From contig NZ_WHIW01000011.1 in NCBI RefSeq assembly GCF_009295635.1, positions 40,096 to 104,095 of the forward strand: DNA of 64,000 nucleotides. The letters are read 5' to 3'. The notes beneath the pieces were generated by a model, which saw nothing but the letters and a program-made list of their open reading frames with translations, was not told the DNA's origin and did not search any database. The DNA is from Alkalilimnicola sp. S0819 (GTDB lineage: Bacteria > Pseudomonadota > Gammaproteobacteria > Nitrococcales > WHIW01). A program made the translations under genes and the position numbers. Positions 1-9,275 of the stretch are shown here, piece after piece. Numbering within the stretch: the first letter of the stretch is position 1; the number at the start of each line of letters is the position of its first letter.

Positions 1-520
1 GCAGGAACAGGGAGGAGCCGATCAGGTTGATTACCACGTAGTGGAAGCCCGCCCGGGTGCGGGCGCGGCCGCCGCCGTGCAGCAGCAGGCCGTAGGAGGC
101 GATCAGCATCACCTCGAAGGCGACGAAGAGGTTGAACGCATCCCCGGTGAGAAAGGCGATGTTCAGGCCCAGCAGCTGTAGCTGGAACAGCGGGTGGAAG
201 TTCTTGCCGCGCCCGTCCCAGCCCTGCACCGCGAACAGCAGGCTGGCCAGGGCGACGATGCCGGTCAGGCAGACCATGAAGGCGCTGAGCCGGTCCAGCA
301 CCAGCACGATGCCGAAGGGTGCGGGCCAGTCGCCCAGCTCATAGACCCGGTGGGCACCGTCGGCGGACAGCCACAGCAGGCCGATGCCCAGCAGGAGCAG
401 GGCGGTGGTGGCGATCAGGTTGGCGGCCCGGCGCGAGGCCAGCGGCGCGCTGGTCATGAACACCAGCAGGACGCCGGCCAGCAGCGGCAGAACGATGGGA
501 GCAATGACCAGATGATTCAT
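1..520 (-). CDS. mrpD: Mrp Na+/H+ antiporter subunit D (3'-truncated by window edge)
   Basis: Integral membrane subunit of the multisubunit Mrp (Pha/Mnh) cation/proton antiporter, homologous to the proton-pumping subunits of complex I. The window holds the first 173 codons; the rest lies off the left edge. Translated on the minus strand it begins MNHLVIAPIVLPLLAG and carries GDWPAPFGIVLVLDRLSAF and the segment NLFVAFEVMLIASYGLLL, which are typical of MrpD and contain the conserved membrane glutamate. The ATG overlaps the mrpC stop codon (ATGA), so translation is probably coupled. The order mrpAB-mrpC-mrpD matches the group 2 operon of Proteobacteria. Identity is secure from sequence and context. 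Confidence 0.93.
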   Translation of the reverse strand, partial: MNHLVIAPIVLPLLAGVLLVFMTSAPLASRRAANLIATTALLLLGIGLLWLSADGAHRVYELGDWPAPFGIVLVLDRLSAFMVCLTGIVALASLLFAVQGWDGRGKNFHPLFQLQLLGLNIAFLTGDAFNLFVAFEVMLIASYGLLLHGGGRARTRAGFHYVVINLIGSSLFL

Positions 521-840
521 TGTTTGCCGTCCACGTGGTCGTTACCCAGCACGAAGCGCGCGCGCAGCGCCAGGGCTACCAGAAAGGCGGTCATGGCGAA
601 GCCGATGACAATGGCGGTGAGCACCAGGGCCTGGGGCAGCGGGTCGGTGAAGCGCTCCGCACCGGGCAGGGTGAGCGGCGGGGCGTCCAGCTGCAGTCGG
701 CCCATGGCGAACAGATACAGGTTCACCGCGTAGGCCAGCAGGTTCAGGCCCAGGATGACGGGAAAGGTGCGGCCCCGCAGCAGCAGGTAGATGCCCGCGG
801 CGCTCATCACCGCCACGGCACTGGCGACCAGAAATTCCAT
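517..840 (-). CDS. mrpC: Mrp Na+/H+ antiporter subunit C
   Basis: Small hydrophobic subunit (107 residues) of the Mrp antiporter, related to NuoK of complex I. Three membrane helices can be read, including GIYLLLRGRTFPVILGLNLL with the family's YLxLRGRTF..I.GLNLL pattern. The start chosen is the ATG overlapping the mrpAB stop. A longer upstream reading in this frame only runs back through mrpAB and is not used. The stop overlaps the mrpD ATG. Overlaps at both ends indicate one polycistronic message and stoichiometric expression. Confidence 0.93.
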   Translation of the reverse strand: MEFLVASAVAVMSAAGIYLLLRGRTFPVILGLNLLAYAVNLYLFAMGRLQLDAPPLTLPGAERFTDPLPQALVLTAIVIGFAMTAFLVALALRARFVLGNDHVDGKQ

Positions 841-3629
841 CAGTTCTCCTCCTTGCCGGCCCGCCGCGCCGGTTCCTCGCGCAGGGCGCCGAGCCGGGTG
901 AGCATCAGCACCACCGAGCCGACCACGGCGAGGAACACGCCCAGGTCGAAGGCGATAGCGCTGGCGACCTCGAATTTGCCCACCAACGGCCACTTCAGGT
1001 AGGTGAAGGCGCTGGTGAGAAAGGGGTGGCCCACGAACCAGCTGCCGATACCCGTGAGGGTGGCAACAAGCAGGCCCATGGCGATCATGCCCCGGTAATC
1101 GTTCCACAGCCGACCGGCGGCCCACAGGGTGCCGCTGGCCATGTACTGCATGATCAGCGCGACACTGGCGATAAGCCCGGCGATGAAACCACCGCCCGGC
1201 AGGTTATGGCCGCGCAGGAAGATATAGGCCGCCACCAGCAGGGCGAAGGGCAGCAGCAGGCGGGTGCCCACTTGCAGCATCATCGGCCAGCGAGCCTCGC
1301 TGCCGTCCACCGCGACCACGTCCTCGCGCAGCTTGTCGAGCATGGCGTACACGCCCAGTGCCGCGATGCCCAGCACCGTGATCTCGCCCAGGGTATCGAA
1401 GCCGCGGAAGTCCACCAGGATCACGTTGACCACATTGGTGCCCCCGCCGCCGGGTTTGGACTGCAGCAGGTGGAACAGCGAGATGCTCTCCAGCGGCCGG
1501 GTCATGGCGGCATACACCAGCGCGCCCAGCCCCAGCCCCGAGGCGGCGGCGATCAGCCCGTCCCGGGTGCGCCGCCCGATGCCCGATTCCCGCGGCGATT
1601 CCTTGGGCAGCAAATTGAGCGCCAGCAACAGCAGGATGGTGGTGACCAGCTCCACCGAGAGCTGGGTCAGGGCCAGATCCGGCGCGGAGAGATAGGCGAA
1701 GCCGATGGACAGGATCAGCCCGACGACACCCACCACCACGATGCTCACCAGCCGGCGTCGATGCAGCAGCACCGTGGCGAGGCAGCCGGCGATCAGCAGC
1801 GCCCAGACCGCCCAGGCGATGGGCGCGGCGGGCGTGCGGGGCAGCTCGCCGAAGCTCGGGCCCAGCGGCCCCGACATGGCCAGCGCGCCCAGGGCCAGGG
1901 CGCTGAGCAGAGTGTAGGTGGCATAGCGTTGCAGGGAGCGGTTGTCCAGCAGTCGCTCCAGCCAGCGGGCCAGGCCCCGCAACGCCGCGATGGCCTGGTC
2001 GAACAGGGGTTTCGCCTCGATGCGCGGCCATACGGTGTCGTGGAGACGGATCACCGCGGCGCGCTGCCAGTAGATCAGCGTGCCACCCGCCAGCGCGATG
2101 GCGCTCATCAACAGGGGCAGGTTGAGGCCGTGCCAGATGGCGAGGCTGTAGTGGGGCAGCTCGCCCAGCAGCACGGAGCCGGCGGCGGTGGCCAGCAGGC
2201 CGCCGATGATGATCGTGGGCACGATACCCACCGCCAGGCTCAGGCCTACCAGAATTTCCACCGGCACCTTCATGTAGCGCGGGGGTTCGTGGGGCATGTT
2301 GGGCAGTTCACCCCCGGGCTTGCCGAAGAACACGTCGTGGATGAAGCGCAGGGAGTAGGCGACGCTGAACACCCCGCCCAGGGTGGCAAGAATCGGCAAG
2401 ATGATGCCGCTGGCGCCGTACTGGTCGGCGTGCAGCACCTCGGCGAAGAACATCTCCTTGGAGAGAAAGCCGTTCAACAGCGGCACACCGGCCATGGCGG
2501 CGGCGGCCACCAGTGCCAGGGTGGCGGTATGGGGCATGTACTTGAACAGCCCGCCCAGCACGCGAATGTCCCGGGTGCCGGTCTCGTGGTCGACGATGCC
2601 CGCGGCCATGAACAGCGAGGCCTTGAAGGTGGCGTGGTTGAGAATGTGGAACACGCCGGCGACAGCCGCGAGGGGCGTGCCCAGGCCGAACAGCAGGGTG
2701 ATCAGGCCCAGGTGGCTGATGGTGGAATAGGCCAGCAGGCCTTTCAGGTCATGCTGGAACAACGCAACGTAGGCACCGAACAGCAGGGTGAGGGTGCCGG
2801 CGCTGCTGACGAGATAGAACCACTCCTCGGTGCCCGCCAGCGCCGGGAACAGGCGTGCGAGCAGGAATACGCCGGCCTTCACCATGGTGGCCGAATGCAG
2901 ATAGGCGCTCACCGGGGTGGGCGCGGCCATGGCGTGGGGCAACCAGAAGTGGAAGGGGAACTGCGCCGATTTGGTGAAGGCCCCCAGCAGGATCAGTACC
3001 AGCATGGGCAGATACCAGGGGCTGGCCTGGATGATGTCGGCCCGCTGCATGACTTCCGAGATCTGGAAGCTGCCGGCGATGGTGCCCAGCAGGATTACCC
3101 CGGCGAGCATGGCAAGCCCCCCGGCGCCGGTGATGGTCAGCGCCATGCGCGCGCCCTGGCGGGCATCGGCCCGGTGTTTCCAGTATCCGATCAGCAGGAA
3201 GGAGCTCAGGCTGGTCAGCTCCCAGAAGATGGTCAGCAGGATCAGATTGTCCGAGAGCACCACGCCGAGCATCGCGCCCATGAACAGCAGCAGAAAGCCG
3301 TAGAAGCGGCCCATCGGGTCTTGGTCGGACAGATAATAGCGGGCGTAGAGGATCACCAGCAGGCCGATGCCCAGAATCAGCAGGGCGAACATGAAGCCCA
3401 GGCCGTCGATCATCAGGCTGAAGTTCAGGCCCACCTGGGGCAGCCACGCCCAGCTTGTCTGCAGAGTCTCGCCGCGGAACACCGCCGGCGCCTGGCTGAG
3501 CAGCAGGGCCAGCGCCGTGAGCACGGGGGCCGCGGTCATCCAGGCGCAGTGGCTGCGCCCGCTGCGCACGGTGAGCACAGGCAGCCAAGCGAACAGAAAG
3601 GGCAAGAGCACGATCAGCAGGATGTTCAT
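840..3629 (-). CDS. mrpA: Mrp Na+/H+ antiporter fused subunits A and B
   Basis: Large membrane subunit of the Mrp antiporter, 929 residues, with MrpA and MrpB in one polypeptide as in PhaAB/ShaAB of other Proteobacteria. The N-terminal part is NuoL-like, with the conserved membrane glutamate in LLTIFWELTSLSSFLLIGYW and lysines in GAFTKSAQFPFHFWLPHAM. The C-terminal part from about residue 785 is MrpB-like and contains the MrpB signature FLRGHNLPGGGFIAGL. The start is MNILLIVLLPFLFAW; in-frame sequence upstream to 3851 crosses a repeat and is not coding. It heads the visible operon. Mrp systems support Na+ and alkaline pH tolerance; that role here is inferred from the family. Confidence 0.94.
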   Translation of the reverse strand: MNILLIVLLPFLFAWLPVLTVRSGRSHCAWMTAAPVLTALALLLSQAPAVFRGETLQTSWAWLPQVGLNFSLMIDGLGFMFALLILGIGLLVILYARYYLSDQDPMGRFYGFLLLFMGAMLGVVLSDNLILLTIFWELTSLSSFLLIGYWKHRADARQGARMALTITGAGGLAMLAGVILLGTIAGSFQISEVMQRADIIQASPWYLPMLVLILLGAFTKSAQFPFHFWLPHAMAAPTPVSAYLHSATMVKAGVFLLARLFPALAGTEEWFYLVSSAGTLTLLFGAYVALFQHDLKGLLAYSTISHLGLITLLFGLGTPLAAVAGVFHILNHATFKASLFMAAGIVDHETGTRDIRVLGGLFKYMPHTATLALVAAAAMAGVPLLNGFLSKEMFFAEVLHADQYGASGIILPILATLGGVFSVAYSLRFIHDVFFGKPGGELPNMPHEPPRYMKVPVEILVGLSLAVGIVPTIIIGGLLATAAGSVLLGELPHYSLAIWHGLNLPLLMSAIALAGGTLIYWQRAAVIRLHDTVWPRIEAKPLFDQAIAALRGLARWLERLLDNRSLQRYATYTLLSALALGALAMSGPLGPSFGELPRTPAAPIAWAVWALLIAGCLATVLLHRRRLVSIVVVGVVGLILSIGFAYLSAPDLALTQLSVELVTTILLLLALNLLPKESPRESGIGRRTRDGLIAAASGLGLGALVYAAMTRPLESISLFHLLQSKPGGGGTNVVNVILVDFRGFDTLGEITVLGIAALGVYAMLDKLREDVVAVDGSEARWPMMLQVGTRLLLPFALLVAAYIFLRGHNLPGGGFIAGLIASVALIMQYMASGTLWAAGRLWNDYRGMIAMGLLVATLTGIGSWFVGHPFLTSAFTYLKWPLVGKFEVASAIAFDLGVFLAVVGSVVLMLTRLGALREEPARRAGKEEN

Positions 3630-3780
3630 AGAAGGGGTCTGCCGTGTCCGGTTGGGAGCGGGAAACAGAGACCCGCGTGCATGAATTGGCCCGGATTCTA
3701 GCAACTGCCGAGCGCCCTGGGGAGTCTGCGGCCCACGCCGCCCGCTGTCCGATAAATAGGTGTGAAAGGGCGAAGAAAAT

Positions 3781-3874
3781 GTAGGCGCGGCTCCTGGCCG
3801 CGATGGTTTTGGCGCCGGCTTCCCGGGTGTGGGGCGGTTTTGCCAAGGCAATAGCGGTCAGGAGCCGCTGCTAC
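3781..3874. repeat. REPIN-like inverted pair of REP sequences
   Basis: Two 21-bp arms, 3781-3801 and 3854-3874, are inverted copies matching at 18 of 21 positions. Each arm folds on itself: GCGGC-tcctg-GCCGC on the left and an AGCGG..CCGCT hairpin on the right. The left arm starts GTAGGCGCGGCTCCTGG, which resembles the GTAGGAGCGG-type REP family of gammaproteobacteria. Two opposed REPs with a short spacer form a REPIN. It lies between the mrp operon and fbaB. Together with the adjacent terminator it accounts for most of the 315-bp gene-free stretch 3630-3944. Confidence 0.6.
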
Positions 3875-3897
3875 AGGCCGAAGGCACCGCCAAACAA

Positions 3898-3924
3898 AAA
3901 AGGCGGCTCATGGAGCCGCCTTTT
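3898..3924 (-). terminator. Rho-independent terminator of fbaB
   Basis: A perfect 12-bp stem (3898-3909 with 3913-3924) with a 3-nt loop lies about 20 bp past the fbaB stop. On the minus strand it is followed by a T-rich tract, TTTTTTGTTTG, giving a standard intrinsic terminator. Confidence 0.88.
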
Positions 3925-3944
3925 CCGCGTGTCTTTGCCTGGCT

Positions 3945-4997
<1,053 letters not shown>

Positions 4998-5064
4998 TGG
5001 TCGATCTCCCTCGCCGGTTCGAGCGTGTTCTTGCTTAACGGCACTAAAAATCCGTGGCGCGCGA

Positions 5065-5070
5065 ATTATA
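5065..5070 (-). promoter_or_regulatory. Possible -10 element for fbaB
   Basis: On the minus strand the hexamer TATAAT lies 68 bp before the fbaB start, in an otherwise GC-rich region. No convincing -35 box is seen at the right distance, so this is only a candidate. Confidence 0.35.
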
Positions 5071-5243
5071 GAGGCTTTGCTGCCTGGGGGCATCTTTCGC
5101 GGCCTTGGCCGCCAGTGGGCCGGAGCCCCGGGGGAATGAATGAGCGTCGCCCCGGTGGCTCAGGCTACTGAGTAGCGGGCGGCAAGAGGCTTTTCAAGAC
5201 TGTGTTGCCGCAAATATGGCGGCCTGCGCTAAGATGCGGGCCC

Positions 5244-6020
5244 ATGAAAACAATACGACGCCTGTGGCGCTTTCCGCTGGTTTTGCTGCTTGTCCTGTTC
5301 GGTGGGCCCATTATCTGCCTGGCGGTGGCCTGGGATGGCCGGCGGGGGCGGCCGCTGCACAGCGGCGCCGGGCGGCGCGCCCAGGTGCTCTGGTCGCGCT
5401 GGATGTGCGCGCTGCTGGGCGTGCGCGTCACCCTGGAGGGCGAGCCCCTGGGCGAGGGGGCGGCGCTGATCGTTACCAACCATGTTTCCTGGATCGACAT
5501 ACCGGTGCAGGCCTCGGTGTGGCCGGTGGGTTTTCTCAGCAAGTCCGAAGTGCGCGACTGGCCCATCGTGGGTAGCGCGGCCACTGGGCTGGGCACCCTC
5601 TACATCGCGCGTGGCCGCAGCGGCGCGGCGGCGGATGCCACTCGGGTGATGGCCGAGCGTATGCGGGCCGGCCACCGGGTGCTGTTCTATCCGGAAGGCA
5701 CCACCAGTGACGGCCGGGGTTTGCTGCCGCTGCGTCCGCGCCTGTTTCAGGCCGCGGTGGATGCCGGTGCACCGGTTCGGCCGGGTGTGATCCGCTATCT
5801 GGAGGATGGCCGGGTCAGTGAGCTGGCGCCGTTCATCAACGACATGAGTCTGGCCGCGCATGTCTGGCGGGTACTCGGGGTGCGGCGACTGGATGTGCGA
5901 CTGCACCTGGGGCCGCCACTGGAATCCGCCGGCCGCAGCCGTAGCGAACTGGCGCTGGAAGCGCGGGAATACATGGCGGCGTATCTGGCATCCGGCACAT
6001 CGGGTAGCGCTTCTCTGTAG
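5244..6020 (+). CDS. 1-acyl-glycerol-3-phosphate acyltransferase family protein (PlsC-like)
   Basis: Membrane-associated acyltransferase of the PlsC/LPLAT family, 258 residues, expected to transfer an acyl chain to a lysophospholipid or lyso-ornithine lipid. After an N-terminal hydrophobic helix (RFPLVLLLVLFGGPIICLAV) it shows the NHx4D catalytic motif in NHVSWIDI (about residues 84-91). The second substrate-binding block is YPEGTTSDG. The start MKTIRRLWRF is preferred because it begins directly before the membrane helix; an in-frame start at 5202 adds an atypical leader. The acceptor is not determined: PlsC, OlsA and NlpD-like homologues share these motifs, and no olsB lies nearby. Confidence 0.82.
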   Translation: MKTIRRLWRFPLVLLLVLFGGPIICLAVAWDGRRGRPLHSGAGRRAQVLWSRWMCALLGVRVTLEGEPLGEGAALIVTNHVSWIDIPVQASVWPVGFLSKSEVRDWPIVGSAATGLGTLYIARGRSGAAADATRVMAERMRAGHRVLFYPEGTTSDGRGLLPLRPRLFQAAVDAGAPVRPGVIRYLEDGRVSELAPFINDMSLAAHVWRVLGVRRLDVRLHLGPPLESAGRSRSELALEAREYMAAYLASGTSGSASL

Positions 6021-6021
6021 A

Positions 6022-6106
6022 AGCGACTCATGGCCGCGCATGGCCGTGATTGCCTTTGTCCCGGACCCCGGGTGCAACCGAAGGGCAGCCGCGGCTATGG
6101 GTCGCT
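6022..6106. repeat. REP-like inverted repeat between convergent genes
   Basis: Arms 6022-6038 and 6090-6106 are inverted copies (15 of 17 bases) built on AGCGACTCATGGCCGCG. The element fills the gap between the acyltransferase gene and the convergent egtB. It may be a REP-type palindrome or a structured transcript end; no T-tract follows either arm. Confidence 0.45.
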
Positions 6107-6133
6107 CTTACCGGGAGACAGGGGGCATTCCGT

Positions 6134-7309
6134 TCAGCGGTTCGCCGGCCAGGCCAGCCGCAGGCCGGCGAAGATGTGGCGTTTGTGCGCCTCGTAGAAG
6201 TTGCGAAAGCTCGGCCTTTGCACGGCGGGCCAGGTATGCGGCCCATGCCCCCGCAGCACGAAGTGCGCGCCGTCGAACCAGGGCTCGGAGTAGCCGCGGT
6301 AAGGGTAGGCCTGAAATCCGGGGTAGGGATGAAAGGCCCCCTGGCACCACTCCCAGGCACCGCCCACGCTCTCCAGCAGTCCGGCACGCCGGGCGGCCTC
6401 CCACGCGTATTCGTCCACCAGGCGAGCGCCGGCCCAGCGGGCATAGGCCTGGGCTTCGTGGTGGCTCAAACCCTGCACGGCTGCGTAGGGCTTCAAGGGC
6501 GCGGGGCCGTCGGGGCCCAATTGATACCAGCGGCCGCGGGATTCGCACCAAAGGTCCGGAGAACCCACCCCGCTCGTTTGCAGCCAACGCCAGCCGTCGG
6601 CGCTCCAGTATTGACGCTCCCGGTAGCCGCCGGCCGCCATGAAGGCGCGGTACTCGCCATTGCTCACCGGGTGGCGGGCGATGCGGCAGGCATTCACGGA
6701 CACGCGCCAGGACGGGCCTTCATTGTCATAGTGCCAAGGCGTGTCGCTGCCCAGCAGGTACTCCCGGCCCGCCAGGGTGACCGTGTCCGCTGACGGCGCC
6801 CGCACGGCGCAGTCCGGCCAGTCGCCCTCGGCCGCCGGGCAGCGCCTGGCCCGGATCATGGCGATGGTCTCCAGGTGCTGGCTGTGGTGCTGGACGAGAA
6901 AGCGCAGCAGGTAGTCCCGCGCCATCAAGGGGTGTCCACGGCCGGCCTGTGCCTGCAAGCGCGCGAGGGTGCCTCCTTGCACCGCCTCCGCCCAGCCGAG
7001 CAGTTCTTCGCGCGGCGGCAGCTGCGGAGCGCGCTCAGCCTTCGGTGCCCGTTCCGGGAAATACAGGCCGTAAAGGGGGCGGCTGCGGCGGGTATCTTTC
7101 AGCACCCGCTCTTCCAGCCAGTACAGCTCGATGAAGCAGCAATGTCCCAGGTGCCAGCCCAGGGGGCTTAGATCCGGGTGCTCCCGGGCGCGCATGCCGT
7201 CTTCGTCGGTGTCCTGGACGGCCTGGCGCAAGGCCTGTTGGCAGCGGGCGAGTTCCGCGAGCCAGCACTCGCGGCTCGCTGTTTCAGCGTTCAGCGCGGC
7301 TCGACTCAT
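6134..7309 (-). CDS. egtB: Ergothioneine biosynthesis protein EgtB (hercynine oxygenase)
   Basis: Non-haem iron enzyme, 391 residues, that joins hercynine to a thiol donor (gamma-glutamylcysteine in the EgtC-containing route) with O2 to form a sulfoxide. The N-terminal DinB-like half carries the iron ligands: LGWHLGHCCF and the HX3HXE motif in HHSQHLETIAM. The C-terminal half is a formylglycine-generating-enzyme/sulfatase-modifying fold (HPVSNGEYRAF, VGGAWEWCQGAF, HIFAGLRLA near the end). Its ATG overlaps the egtC stop codon (ATGA), so egtC-egtB are co-translated. egtD lies divergently next door. The presence of EgtC supports the gamma-glutamylcysteine-dependent version. Confidence 0.9.
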   Translation of the reverse strand: MSRAALNAETASRECWLAELARCQQALRQAVQDTDEDGMRAREHPDLSPLGWHLGHCCFIELYWLEERVLKDTRRSRPLYGLYFPERAPKAERAPQLPPREELLGWAEAVQGGTLARLQAQAGRGHPLMARDYLLRFLVQHHSQHLETIAMIRARRCPAAEGDWPDCAVRAPSADTVTLAGREYLLGSDTPWHYDNEGPSWRVSVNACRIARHPVSNGEYRAFMAAGGYRERQYWSADGWRWLQTSGVGSPDLWCESRGRWYQLGPDGPAPLKPYAAVQGLSHHEAQAYARWAGARLVDEYAWEAARRAGLLESVGGAWEWCQGAFHPYPGFQAYPYRGYSEPWFDGAHFVLRGHGPHTWPAVQRPSFRNFYEAHKRHIFAGLRLAWPANR

Positions 7310-8085
7310 AAGGCGGCAAGGCTGGGCGGCTCGTCCGGATCCAGCACCAGCAGATGATGAGGCGGCACGCTGCGCCAGAACTCCGGGGCGGTGAGCGGTT
7401 CGGAGGCCACCAGCTGGCCGCCCGGGAAGCTTTCCTCATCGGTGCTGTAATAGAGGCTGGCGCAGTCACGATTGATGGCGTGGCGCAGGGCGTAGATCCG
7501 CCGCCCGTCGCTCAGCACCAGGCTGAGCAGGGCGGTGCTGTCCTCGCACCAGTGGGCAAGCCTCTGCACCAGCTGCATCAGCACCTGCTCCAGGCTCGCG
7601 TCCGGTTCTTCGCGCAGCAGTTGGCGCAGCACGGCGAAGAGGTATTCTGAATCGGTGTTGCCGTGGATGGCGGCCTCGATGTCCGGCTGCAGCCAGCGGC
7701 GGATGCGGGCCCGACCCTCGGTGGCGAAGCGCTCCAGAAAACCGTTGTGCAGAAACAGCAGCTCCCTGTCGTAAAAGGGCTGGGTGTTAGCCAGGCCTGT
7801 GGCGAAACCTTCAGTGGCGCTGCGCACCGCAGCGAGCCACAAGGGCTCGCGCAAGCTGCGCCCCAGGGAGGGCAGGTTTGAATCGGCCCAGATGGGCAGC
7901 ACATTGCGATAGATGGCGGGCTGCCCGGCCGGGTCATACCAGCCCAGGCCGAAACCGTCGGCGTTCAGCACCGCTTCCTGCATTTCCCGCGGTGCCCAGG
8001 ACTGCTTCAGCAGGCTGTGTTCCGGCTGCAACAGAAAGTGCTGCAGCTCCACGGCGGGGCCTAGATAAGCGGCGAGACGACACAT
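7306..8085 (-). CDS. egtC: Ergothioneine biosynthesis amidohydrolase EgtC (class II glutamine amidotransferase fold)
   Basis: N-terminal nucleophile amidohydrolase, 259 residues, that removes glutamate from gamma-glutamyl-hercynylcysteine sulfoxide. It begins MCRLAAYLG, so Cys2 becomes the N-terminal nucleophile after Met removal. Other class II amidotransferase blocks are NADGFGLGWYD, LANTQPFYDRELLFLHNGFL and GNTDSEYLFAVL. A longer in-frame reading to 8139 is rejected because it would bury the nucleophile. It is first in the egtC-egtB pair. The family also includes general YafJ-like proteins, but linkage to egtB and egtD makes EgtC the best call. Confidence 0.88.
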   Translation of the reverse strand: MCRLAAYLGPAVELQHFLLQPEHSLLKQSWAPREMQEAVLNADGFGLGWYDPAGQPAIYRNVLPIWADSNLPSLGRSLREPLWLAAVRSATEGFATGLANTQPFYDRELLFLHNGFLERFATEGRARIRRWLQPDIEAAIHGNTDSEYLFAVLRQLLREEPDASLEQVLMQLVQRLAHWCEDSTALLSLVLSDGRRIYALRHAINRDCASLYYSTDEESFPGGQLVASEPLTAPEFWRSVPPHHLLVLDPDEPPSLAAL

Positions 8086-8152
8086 GCGGGCAGCTCCCAG
8101 ACGTTTCCTGCCATGATGGTAACCTGAGCCCATGCCCAAGGGAGAACCGCTA
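8086..8152. promoter_or_regulatory. Divergent egtC / egtD intergenic region
   Basis: The 67-bp gap must hold the start signals for both the egtC-egtB pair (minus) and egtD (plus). The egtD side has the ribosome site AAGGGAG at 8138-8144, eight bases before its ATG. No clear sigma-70 hexamers could be assigned. Confidence 0.5.
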
Positions 8153-9157
8153 ATGACTGCAGCGCGTCCGGATGTGGTGAGCCAGGAAAATCGCTTCAGC
8201 TTCCGGGTGGTGCCGCCCGCGCGGCCGGTGCCCAGCCTGGCGGAGGATGTGCGCAGGGGCTTTGCCAGGCCCCAGCGGGAACTGCCGCCGAAGTATTTCT
8301 ACGACGAGGCGGGCTCGCAGCTGTTCGACCGGATCTGCGACACCCCCGAGTACTACCCCACCCGCACCGAGGCGGAGCTGCTGCGCGAACATGCCGGGGA
8401 AATCATCCGTCAGGCCGCCCCGGAGCAGCTGATCGAGTTCGGCAGCGGCAGTTGTCGAAAGACCCGCCATCTGTTGCAGGCCTGCGCCGAGCAGGGTTTC
8501 GCCCCTCTTTTTCAGCCCTTCGAATTCTGCGAGAGCATGCTGCGCGAGTCGGCCGCGGACCTGCTGCGCGACTACCCCTGGCTGCGAGTGAACGGTTTGC
8601 AGGGGGATTACACCGCGGGCCTGCAGACCGTGCCGCTGCCCCCCGGGCGGCGTTTGTTCGTGTTCCTGGGGGGCACCATCGGCAATTTCACCCCCGAGCA
8701 GTCGCGGCATTTCCTCACCGAGCTACGCGAGCGCATGGCGCCGGGGGACCACCTGCTGTTGGGGGCCGATCGGGTCAAGGCCGTGGAAGCCCTGGAGGCG
8801 GCCTACGATGACGCCCAGGGACTGACGGCCCGCTTCAACCTCAATGTGCTGCGCGTGCTGAACCGTGAACTGGGTGCGGATTTCGAGCCCAAGGCCTGGG
8901 CGCATCAGGCGCGATTCGACCCCGGCCATTCCCGCATCGAGATGCATTTGCGCGCCCGTAGCGCCCAGACCGTGCGTGTCACGGCGCTGGGCGAGCAATA
9001 CGCCTTCGCCGTCGGCGAGAGCATACGCACGGAGATCAGCCGCAAGTTCACCGTGGAGGCGCTGCATCAGGAGCTCGAGGGCGCGGGGCTTGCGCCCGTG
9101 GGCCACTTTGAACCCGCGCAGAGAAGTTTTTCGCTGTTGCTGGCCAGGCCCGCCTGA
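8153..9157 (+). CDS. egtD: L-histidine N(alpha)-methyltransferase EgtD
   Basis: SAM-dependent enzyme that trimethylates histidine to hercynine, the first step of ergothioneine synthesis; 334 residues (family about 320-340). Family landmarks are [20 protein letters not shown] and [13 protein letters not shown] at the N-terminus, the SAM-binding [14 protein letters not shown], and [13 protein letters not shown]. The ATG at 8153 is chosen over the in-frame ATG at 8132 because it follows a good AAGGGAG ribosome site. It is transcribed away from egtC-egtB. No egtA or egtE homologue was found in the window, so the last C-S lyase step must be encoded elsewhere. Confidence 0.92.
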   Translation: MTAARPDVVSQENRFSFRVVPPARPVPSLAEDVRRGFARPQRELPPKYFYDEAGSQLFDRICDTPEYYPTRTEAELLREHAGEIIRQAAPEQLIEFGSGSCRKTRHLLQACAEQGFAPLFQPFEFCESMLRESAADLLRDYPWLRVNGLQGDYTAGLQTVPLPPGRRLFVFLGGTIGNFTPEQSRHFLTELRERMAPGDHLLLGADRVKAVEALEAAYDDAQGLTARFNLNVLRVLNRELGADFEPKAWAHQARFDPGHSRIEMHLRARSAQTVRVTALGEQYAFAVGESIRTEISRKFTVEALHQELEGAGLAPVGHFEPAQRSFSLLLARPA

Positions 9158-9275
9158 CTGCCGCGAGGCCGCCGCAGGGTGCCGGAGGTTCGTTGCCGGG
9201 CCGGGCTTTCCGCCCTGTCATCAAGACGTCACACCGATGCGACAGGATGCGCTTGCCCTGATTCCGGAGCGAGCC

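Noticed and set aside
1026..3701. 891-residue open frame opposite mrpAB
   Set aside because: Composition is dominated by Gln, His, Gly and Ala, as expected for the antisense of a GC-rich membrane protein gene; no motif or signal.
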